From positions 3,137,806-3,201,805 of the forward strand of contig NZ_OZ007039.1 in NCBI RefSeq assembly GCF_963931675.1: a stretch of DNA of 64,000 nt, given 5' to 3'. Position numbers and translations under genes: made by a program. Positions 51,588 to 56,950 of the stretch are shown in pieces. The notes beneath the pieces are model-generated. The model was not told the DNA's origin and did not search any database. It was given only the letters and a program-made list of their open reading frames with translations. The stretch comes from an uncultured Alistipes sp. (GTDB lineage: Bacteria; Bacteroidota; Bacteroidia; Bacteroidales; Rikenellaceae). How positions within the stretch are numbered: position 1 is the first letter of the stretch; every line of letters begins with the position of its first letter.

Positions 51588-51920
51588 ATGATCAATTTCC
51601 TTCAGGCCGCTTCCGCGGCTGCTCCCACAGAACCCCAGCCGGGTTTCATGCAGCAGTACAGTTTCATCATCATGATCGCCCTGATGGTGCTCGTCCTCTG
51701 GCTCTTCATGTGGCGTCCCGAAGCCAAGCGCCGCAAGCAGATGCAGGCCTTCCGCGACGGACTCAAAAAGGGTGACAAGATCATCACCGCCGGAGGTATC
51801 TACGGCGTCGTCAAGGAGGTCAAGGAGACTTCGCTGCTCATTGAGGTCGACAGCAACGTTACCCTCCGCATCGACAAGAACATGGTCGTGGCCGACAATT
51901 CGGATCTCCAGCGCCAGTAG
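51588..51920 (+). CDS. yajC: Sec translocon accessory protein YajC
   Basis: A 110-residue YajC. One transmembrane helix (SFIIMIALMVLVLWLFMWRP, about residues 25-44) is followed by the conserved cytoplasmic domain FRDGLKKGDKIITAGGIYGVVKEV. It associates with SecDF-SecYEG. In related genomes the YbbR-like and coaE genes often follow; here they are absent and a repeat array plus an insertion sequence come next. Confidence 0.95.
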   Translation: MINFLQAASAAAPTEPQPGFMQQYSFIIMIALMVLVLWLFMWRPEAKRRKQMQAFRDGLKKGDKIITAGGIYGVVKEVKETSLLIEVDSNVTLRIDKNMVVADNSDLQRQ

Positions 51921-51950
51921 TCAATCGTCGGAAGGAGCGATCCGAACCGG

Positions 51951-52158
51951 CCGGGAAACGGGAGGGCATCCGAGAACAGGAGGCGGCCATCCGAAAAACG
52001 GCAGGCGGAAGCACCCGGACAACGGGAAGCGGCCAACCGGGAAACGGGAGGGCATCCGAGAACAGGAGGCGACCATCCGAAAAACGGCAGGCGGAAGCAC
52101 CCGGAAAACGGGAAGCGGCCAACCGAAAAACGGCAGGCGGAAGCATCCGGAAAACGGG
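51951..52158 (+). repeat. 86-bp purine-rich tandem repeat after yajC
   Basis: Copies starting CCGGGAAACGGGAGGGCATC occur at 51951 and 52037 (period 86), and a third shortened copy begins about 52123. The sense strand is purine-rich (CGGAAAACGGGAAGCGG type). No gene assigned. Confidence 0.92.
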
Positions 52159-52182
52159 TCGCACCAAAACCACGAAAATACC

Positions 52183-52190
52183 ACGTACAA
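52183..52190. repeat. left target-site duplication
   Basis: ACGTACAA, repeated exactly at 53364-53371. Eight bases is usual for IS256-family elements. Confidence 0.95.
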
Positions 52191-52216
52191 GGTAATGATG
52201 CCAAAATTGGTTGGTG
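52191..52216. repeat. left terminal inverted repeat of the IS
   Basis: Pairs with 53338-53363, 25 of 26 positions. Confidence 0.95.
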
Positions 52217-52260
52217 GTATAAAATGTAACCGACATAATATTTGGTAGTTATAAGGATAA

Positions 52261-52303
52261 AATAGAGATTAGTAGAAACGGGTTTCTACTAATCTCTATT
52301 TTT
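52261..52303 (+). terminator. perfect hairpin directly before the transposase start
   Basis: A 19-bp perfect stem (52261-52279 with 52282-52300, GG loop), ending in a T run that runs into the ATG at 52304. It fits a terminator that stops transcripts entering from outside, or a structure hiding the start codon. Confidence 0.85.
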
Positions 52304-53299
52304 ATGTCAAAAAAACGAAAAATACGCTGTCCTCATTGTGGCTTTTTAGAGACAATAAAATGGGGTACTCGTAGCGGTTGCAGCCGCTATTATTGTAAGA
52401 ATTGTGGCAGCTATTTTACGGATCGTCGAGACTGGATTTCCGATAAAAACAAGTTTATATGGTTCGCGCGTTGGGTTCGCGGTAAACAGCGTATTTGTGA
52501 CCTTGCGAGTGAGAGCGGATACAGCGAACGCACCCTAAAAAGATACTTCTATCGGCTCTTGCCCCAGTGCCCTTTATGGCAGATACAGCGACGCGAGAAG
52601 GTAAATCTTCTGATCGACGGCACCTACTTCTCAAATAAGATTTGTCTGGTTGTATATCGGGATCACAACATCAAGATGACCCTCCTCTATCGCATAACCA
52701 GGAGTGAAACGCTGCGGGATTTGAAAGCAGACCTAACGGCTATACGCGATGTCGGCATTCAAATTGAGAGTGTCACCTGTGATGGATCTCCCAATATCAT
52801 AAAAGCGGTGCGGGAAGTGTGTCCGGAGGCGATCTTGCAGCGTTGTACGGTACATGTAGCGCGAGAGATAGAGACGTGGATTACACGCAAACCACAGACC
52901 GTAGCGGCACAGGAACTCCTCGAACTGGTGCACTTGTTAAATGGAGTACAAACACATGATGAGGCACAGTTATGGATACGGGCTTTTATTGACTGGTATC
53001 GGCGACACGAACCATTTATCAATGAAAAAACCGTAGATGAGCTGTCGGGAAGATGGTGGTTTACGCATAAGATGCTGCATCGAAGTGTCTCGCATATCAA
53101 GCGTGCCATACCCGATCTGTTTTCATACACGCGATACCCTAATGTACCTAAATCTTCAAATTCTATTGAGTCGTTCTTCGGTCACTTGAAGGATAATTTA
53201 AGAATCCATCGTGGACTCTCGGAACAACATTTTAAGGACTTTGTAAAGTGGTATCTTTTCCTGAACAGCAATGATGGAATTATTAAGAAACGCAAATGA
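52304..53299 (+). CDS. IS256-family transposase, zinc-ribbon (IS1249-like) type
   Basis: A 331-residue DDE transposase. An N-terminal zinc ribbon (CPHCGFLETIKWGTRSGCSRYYCKNC, residues about 9-34) is followed by a HTH-like part (ICDLASESGYSERTLKRYFYRL). The catalytic core has the three acidic residues in LLIDGTYFSN, SVTCDGSPNIIKAV and SSNSIESFFGHLKDNLR, with QRCTVHVAREIE between. This is the zinc-binding variant of the IS256 family. It is intact and likely functional. Its AT-richer codons differ from host genes. Confidence 0.93.
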   Translation: MSKKRKIRCPHCGFLETIKWGTRSGCSRYYCKNCGSYFTDRRDWISDKNKFIWFARWVRGKQRICDLASESGYSERTLKRYFYRLLPQCPLWQIQRREKVNLLIDGTYFSNKICLVVYRDHNIKMTLLYRITRSETLRDLKADLTAIRDVGIQIESVTCDGSPNIIKAVREVCPEAILQRCTVHVAREIETWITRKPQTVAAQELLELVHLLNGVQTHDEAQLWIRAFIDWYRRHEPFINEKTVDELSGRWWFTHKMLHRSVSHIKRAIPDLFSYTRYPNVPKSSNSIESFFGHLKDNLRIHRGLSEQHFKDFVKWYLFLNSNDGIIKKRK

Positions 53300-53324
53300 C
53301 CAGAATCGTACAATTCTGGTCATT
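53293..53324 (+). terminator. hairpin at the transposase stop codon
   Basis: AAATGACCAGAAT/ATTCTGGTCATTT, a 13-bp perfect stem that includes the TGA stop at 53297-53299. Confidence 0.75.
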
Positions 53325-53337
53325 TGATCCAATACGA

Positions 53338-53363
53338 CACCAACCACTTTTGGCATCATTACC
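53338..53363. repeat. right terminal inverted repeat of the IS
   Basis: Reverse complement of 52191-52216 with one mismatch. Confidence 0.95.
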
Positions 53364-53371
53364 ACGTACAA
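53364..53371. repeat. right target-site duplication
   Basis: ACGTACAA, identical to 52183-52190. It touches the edge of the galM terminator. Confidence 0.95.
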
Positions 53372-53403
53372 AAAGGGCTGCAGGAATTCCTGCAGCCCTT
53401 TTT
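53370..53403 (-). terminator. galM terminator, perfect palindrome
   Basis: A 34-bp perfect palindrome (left half AAAAAGGGCTGCAGGAA) with A- and T-runs at the ends, so it can act on both strands. Confidence 0.9.
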
Positions 53404-53422
53404 CGTCCCACCCGGCAGCAAT

Positions 53423-54547
53423 TCAACGCGCCGAGAAGCGGTAAATGCACGTATGCGTGTAGGTCTCGCCCGGATTGAGGCGCGTCGTCGGGAAGTTTTC
53501 ATGGTTCGGGCTGTCGGGGAAGTGCTGCGTTTCCAGCGCTACCGACTCCCGGTAGGACTGCGGACGTCCGTACTTGCCGATGCTCTTGCCGTTGAAGAAG
53601 TTTCCGCTGTAGAACTGAAGTCCCGGCTGGTCGGTCAGTACCTCCATCACGCGGCCCGTCGTCGGCTCGTAAAGCGAAGCTACCAGCTCAACCCCATCGC
53701 CTTCGCGGCTCAGCACCCAGTTGTGGTCGTAACCGTGGCCGTTCTTCAGCTGCTCGTTGTCGCTCTCGATCCGGGCCCCGATCACCGTCGGCTGGCGGAA
53801 ATCGAACGGCGTACCCTCTACCGGAGCCAGTTCGCCCGTCGGAATCAGGACCCCGTCGACCGGAGTCGTCGAATCCGCCTTGATCCACAGTTCGTTGTCG
53901 AGAATCGTCCCGTTACCCTCGCCCTTGAGGTTGAAGAACGAGTGGTGCGACAGGTTCACCACCGTCGGGGCATCCGTCTCCGCACGGTAGTCGATGCGGA
54001 ACTCGTTCGCCGGAGTCAGCGTGTAGGTCATCGTAACGTCCAGGTTCCCCGGGAAACCCTCCTCGCCATCGGCCGAACGGTAGCGGAAGACGATCGTCGT
54101 GTCGGTGGCCGACTCCACATCCCAAACCACGCTGTCGAAGCCCTTCAAACCGCCGTGCAGCGTCTGCCCGTTGTCGTTCTGCGGAAGCGTGTACTCCTTG
54201 CCGTCGAGCGTGAAGTGACCGCCTGCTATGCGGTTGGCGTAGCGCCCCAGAGCCGCTCCCAGGAAACGTTCGCCGCCATTGTCCAGGTAGCGGTCGATCG
54301 ACTCGTAACCCAGAACCACATCCTCCGCCACACCGTTCCGGTCGGGCGTCCAGAGCGACACGACCCGCGCTCCGAAGTTCGTGACCTGCATCGTCAGATC
54401 CCCGTTCCGAAGCGTGTAGAGCGTGACCGGTTTCCCCTCCACCGTCGCGGTGAAGGCCTGCGCGTCGAACAGACGCACCGTCGATTCCGGTTGGCTGCAG
54501 CAGGCCGTAAAGAGCAATGCTGCGGCCGCAATTCCCATGATTTTCAT
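53423..54547 (-). CDS. galM: aldose 1-epimerase (galactose mutarotase), lipoprotein form
   Basis: A 374-residue aldose 1-epimerase. The start codon is fixed by a lipoprotein signal (LLFTACC). Catalytic histidines are in GQTLHGGLKGFDSVVWDV and VVNLSHHSFFNLKG, an aspartate in YDHNWVL, and the active-site glutamate in SVALETQHFPDSPNH. LGAALGRYANRIAGG is the substrate-binding signature. It interconverts alpha and beta anomers of hexoses, here probably at the outer membrane or in the periplasm. Minus-strand -7 box TATCTTTG at 54580-54587. Confidence 0.95.
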   Translation of the reverse strand: MKIMGIAAAALLFTACCSQPESTVRLFDAQAFTATVEGKPVTLYTLRNGDLTMQVTNFGARVVSLWTPDRNGVAEDVVLGYESIDRYLDNGGERFLGAALGRYANRIAGGHFTLDGKEYTLPQNDNGQTLHGGLKGFDSVVWDVESATDTTIVFRYRSADGEEGFPGNLDVTMTYTLTPANEFRIDYRAETDAPTVVNLSHHSFFNLKGEGNGTILDNELWIKADSTTPVDGVLIPTGELAPVEGTPFDFRQPTVIGARIESDNEQLKNGHGYDHNWVLSREGDGVELVASLYEPTTGRVMEVLTDQPGLQFYSGNFFNGKSIGKYGRPQSYRESVALETQHFPDSPNHENFPTTRLNPGETYTHTCIYRFSAR

Positions 54548-54579
54548 AATGCCTAAAAGATTTTTTGTGTTCGCAACGA

Positions 54580-54631
54580 CAAAGATAGCGATTTTATCCG
54601 ATTGCCGAAACAATTCGCTTTCGTATATTTG
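54580..54631. promoter_or_regulatory. divergent promoters of galM and the TSCPD gene
   Basis: Minus-strand TATCTTTG at 54580-54587 for galM. Plus-strand TTG at 54602-54604, 19-bp spacer, TATATTTG at 54624-54631 for the TSCPD gene. Confidence 0.75.
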
Positions 54632-54658
54632 CACTCCGAAACAAACCCGAAAAACACC

Positions 54659-54907
54659 ATGGTGCAGAAAATAACCCACCACTGTCAGGGAACCTGCTCC
54701 CGGCAGATCGATATCGACATCGAAGACGGAATCATCCGCAAAGTCGCATTCACGGGCGGCTGTCACGGAAATACGCAGGGCGTGGCCGCCCTCGTGCGCG
54801 GCATGAAGGTCGAAGAGGCTATCGCACGCCTCGAAGGAATCGACTGCCACGGAAAAGGCACCTCCTGCCCCGATCAGCTGGCCCGGGCCCTGAAAAACAA
54901 CCGCTGA
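54659..54907 (+). CDS. TSCPD-domain protein (TIGR03905-like)
   Basis: An 82-residue protein with a TSCPD domain: ITHHCQGTCSRQIDIDIEDG, VAFTGGCHGNTQGVAALVRGM and the namesake GTSCPDQLARAL. The same domain occurs at the C-terminus of some ribonucleotide reductases. Stand-alone copies have unknown function. Cysteines at CQGTC, GGCHGN and SCPD could bind metal. The ATG at 54659 fits the family; the frame upstream contains the promoter. Confidence 0.9.
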   Translation: MVQKITHHCQGTCSRQIDIDIEDGIIRKVAFTGGCHGNTQGVAALVRGMKVEEAIARLEGIDCHGKGTSCPDQLARALKNNR

Positions 54908-54973
54908 AATCCAAAGCCGGAAAACCCGCCCGGTGCCGCAGTGCCGGGCAAACATCCCATACAACAAAAAATA

Positions 54974-54998
54974 TACCGCACTGACAATCAGTGCGGTA
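54974..54998 (-). terminator. terminator of tRNA-Gln
   Basis: TACCGCACTGA/TCAGTGCGGTA, an 11-bp perfect stem with CAA-type loop and a T6 run on the minus strand. Confidence 0.9.
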
Positions 54999-55001
54999 CC
55001 G

Positions 55002-55072
55002 TTGAGCTGCCGGGATTCGAACCCAGAACGACAGAACCAAAATCTGCTGTGTTACCATTACACCACAGCTCA
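55002..55072 (-). tRNA. tRNA-Gln (TTG anticodon)
   Basis: A full cloverleaf on the minus strand: acceptor TGAGCTG/CAGCTCA, D-arm with GGTGTAATGGTAAC, anticodon loop TTTTGGT giving anticodon TTG (reads CAA), T-arm CTGGGTTCGAATCCCGG. CCA is not encoded. Confidence 0.96.
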
Positions 55073-55201
55073 AACTCATGCTCGAAAGCGGGACAAAGAT
55101 ACGAAAAATTCTACAAATCCAAACCCCGCTTCCCAAAAAAACCGTGCGGCAAAGCCCTTTTCACCCGACTGCGGAGCCCCGCCCCGACAGCCGGCCGACA
55201 A

Positions 55202-55576
55202 TCAGCCCAGTTTCGCCAGGAACTTCGCCCGATCCACGATGTAGCGCACATGGGTGCCCTCGCCGATCATCCCCCCGGCATCCCGGGCCCCGACGTTGAA
55301 GGTCAGTTTCCGACCCTCGACCGCCGTCAGTATCGCCGTGGCCGTAATCTCCGTGCCCAAACCCGAAGGCTTCAGGTGCGTGACGTTCAACTCGGCTCCC
55401 ACCGTCGTCGAACCCTCAGGCAACTCCGCAGCCACAGCCTCCAAAGCCGCATGTTCCATCAGCGCGACCATCGCCGGCGTCGCAAAAACCGGCAGGTCGC
55501 CAGAACCCATCGCCGCTGCCGTGTTCTCGGCGGTCACCGTCGTGGTGCAGCTCGCCGAAACTCCTTTTTCCAACAT
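55202..55576 (-). CDS. hotdog-fold thioesterase (FlK-like)
   Basis: A 124-residue hotdog protein of the FlK-like thioesterase family. The typical helix MVALMEHAALEAV (about residues 36-48) carries the catalytic Glu, PVFATPAM supplies the Thr position, and a later histidine is in THLKPSG or EGTHVRYIVD. Members hydrolyse short acyl-CoAs. The substrate is unknown. It has a minus-strand -7 box TATTTTTG at 55639-55646. Confidence 0.92.
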   Translation of the reverse strand: MLEKGVSASCTTTVTAENTAAAMGSGDLPVFATPAMVALMEHAALEAVAAELPEGSTTVGAELNVTHLKPSGLGTEITATAILTAVEGRKLTFNVGARDAGGMIGEGTHVRYIVDRAKFLAKLG

Positions 55577-55603
55577 AATATTCCCTTTTTGTTCTTCGTT
55601 TGA

Positions 55604-55646
55604 TTCCGGAATCACTATATTTGTTCCGGATCCGGGGACAAAAATA
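55604..55646. promoter_or_regulatory. divergent promoters with TTCCGGA repeats
   Basis: Plus-strand TATATTTG (55616-55623) for the DUF4294 gene and minus-strand TATTTTTG (55639-55646) for the thioesterase. The palindromic sequence TCCGGA occurs on both sides of the plus -7 box (about 55605 and 55625). Confidence 0.6.
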
Positions 55647-55663
55647 GGAAAAATTAATCGCTC

Positions 55664-56239
55664 ATGAAAAAATGGATACTCCTCCTGCTCGCACTCTGTG
55701 CCGCACGCTCCGAAGTGTCGGCGCAGGGCGGCCGCGGATTCTGGCATCAGGAATGGGAGGTCCAGAACGGGGATTCCATACCCCTGGTGCATGTTCTCCC
55801 CGTCTATGTCTTCAGCCGTCCCGTCGACCTGAGGCGTTACCGAAGGCTCGTCAACGCCGTGAAAAAGGTATACCCCATCGCCAAAATCGCCCGCGCAAAG
55901 ATGGCAACCATGGAGGAGGAACTCTGCCGGCTCCCGACCAAAAAGGCACAGAAAGAGTATATCAAACAGGTCTATCACGAAATCAAGGAGGAGTACACCC
56001 CCGTCGCAAAACGCATGACCCGAACCGAAGGCCGCGTCCTGCTCAAACTCATCGACCGCGAAACCGAATATACCGCCTACGAGGTCCTCAAGGAGTTCCG
56101 GGGCGGATTCGTCGCCGGATTTTGGCAGGGGATCTCCAAAATATTCGGCCAGGACCTCAAGTCCCAGTACGACAAGGAGGGCGAGGACCGAATGATCGAG
56201 CAGATCATCATCTATTACGAGGCCGGACTGATCCGTTGA
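55664..56239 (+). CDS. DUF4294 exported protein
   Basis: A 191-residue DUF4294 protein with a signal peptide (WILLLLALCAARSEVSAQ). The body carries VYVFSRPVDLRRYRRLVNAVKKVYPIAKIA, KKAQKEYIKQVYHEIKEEYTPVAKRMTRTEGRVLLKLIDRETE and GGFVAGFWQGISKIFGQDLK. The family is nearly confined to Bacteroidota and its function is unknown; the protein is probably periplasmic. A purine-rich array follows its stop. Confidence 0.9.
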   Translation: MKKWILLLLALCAARSEVSAQGGRGFWHQEWEVQNGDSIPLVHVLPVYVFSRPVDLRRYRRLVNAVKKVYPIAKIARAKMATMEEELCRLPTKKAQKEYIKQVYHEIKEEYTPVAKRMTRTEGRVLLKLIDRETEYTAYEVLKEFRGGFVAGFWQGISKIFGQDLKSQYDKEGEDRMIEQIIIYYEAGLIR

Positions 56240-56480
56240 GATCCGCCCTTCCGCTGCCCGGGGTGTATCGGAAAGCGGGAGAAACGGCCCGAAAAGAGGG
56301 TCGAAAACAGGGTCGGGAAGAGTGCCGGAAAGAGGGTCGGAAAGAGATGCTGGAAAGAGAGCCGGAAGGCTGTCGGACGGGAGACCGGAAGCCCTCGAAA
56401 AGGGATGCGGAAATCGGCCGGAAACCGGCCCGAAAAAATCGCGGAAACCAACCCGAAAAAACAGGACGGAAAATTTCGTA
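56240..56480 (+). repeat. degenerate purine-rich array after the DUF4294 gene
   Basis: Short imperfect units of the type GGTCGGAAAGAG, GGAAAGAGAG and CCGGAAACCGG follow one another; the sense strand is mostly A/G. It is less regular than the arrays after yicC and yajC. Confidence 0.75.
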
Positions 56481-56897
56481 TCGATAGCAATATTTCCGAA
56501 TTTGATTACAATCCGTAACTTTCGGCGCCCTCAATTCATGCGATCGACACAATACGTCCAAATCAAGAGCCAAACACCCGGTCCCGGGGCGGAGCCCATC
56601 GCCTCCCCAACCCCGAAACTCCTGTTTAACGTGCATATAAGGCCATTTTTCGTATATTACGGACCCTAAAACGAGAAAAACGGCAAGACACGGTAGTAAT
56701 CCGATTTTCTCTGCAATACCTCGATTTTTCCTGTTTTCAGAAATTTATAAAAATATTTTTTTATTTTTTTCGCCCTTTTTGGTTACAAATCGTCACTTTA
56801 ACGCAAAACGCTAAAAACCAGCATTTTAAATTATTTGAAAAATACCGCCGAATGCCATCCGAAACCCCGTAACTTACACTCCGCGCCAGATACAAAC
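56481..56897. other. AT-rich region upstream of susC
   Basis: About 420 bp with no supportable gene. A run of T-rich sequence near 56745-56785 (AAATATTTTTTTATTTTTTTC) and many short A/T tracts are present. It may carry sites for the SusC regulator, but no sigma/anti-sigma or hybrid regulator gene is in the window. Confidence 0.55.
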
Positions 56898-56928
56898 TTG
56901 TTTTAATCATTTATAATCCCTTCTTTTG
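56898..56928 (+). promoter_or_regulatory. promoter of the susC-susD operon
   Basis: TTG at 56898-56900, 20-bp spacer, TTCTTTTG at 56921-56928 (one mismatch to TAnnTTTG), 22 bp before the start codon. Confidence 0.65.
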
Positions 56929-56950
56929 CACCGACAGAAAGAATTTCACC

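Larger units (their letters stand above)
52191..53363 (+). mobile_element. complete IS256-type insertion sequence
   Basis: A 1173-bp element. Terminal inverted repeats of 26 bp with one mismatch: GGTAATGATGCCAAAA, then TTGGTTGGTG on the left (52191-52216) and GTGGTTGGTG in the reversed right end (53338-53363). An 8-bp target duplication ACGTACAA flanks it at 52183-52190 and 53364-53371. One transposase gene. GC is well below the flanks. Perfect duplications and an intact gene suggest recent insertion. Confidence 0.95.

Noticed and set aside
56322..56669. Plus-strand ORF of 115 codons before susC
   Set aside because: Starts inside the purine array and continues into AT-rich sequence; composition does not fit a protein of this genome.
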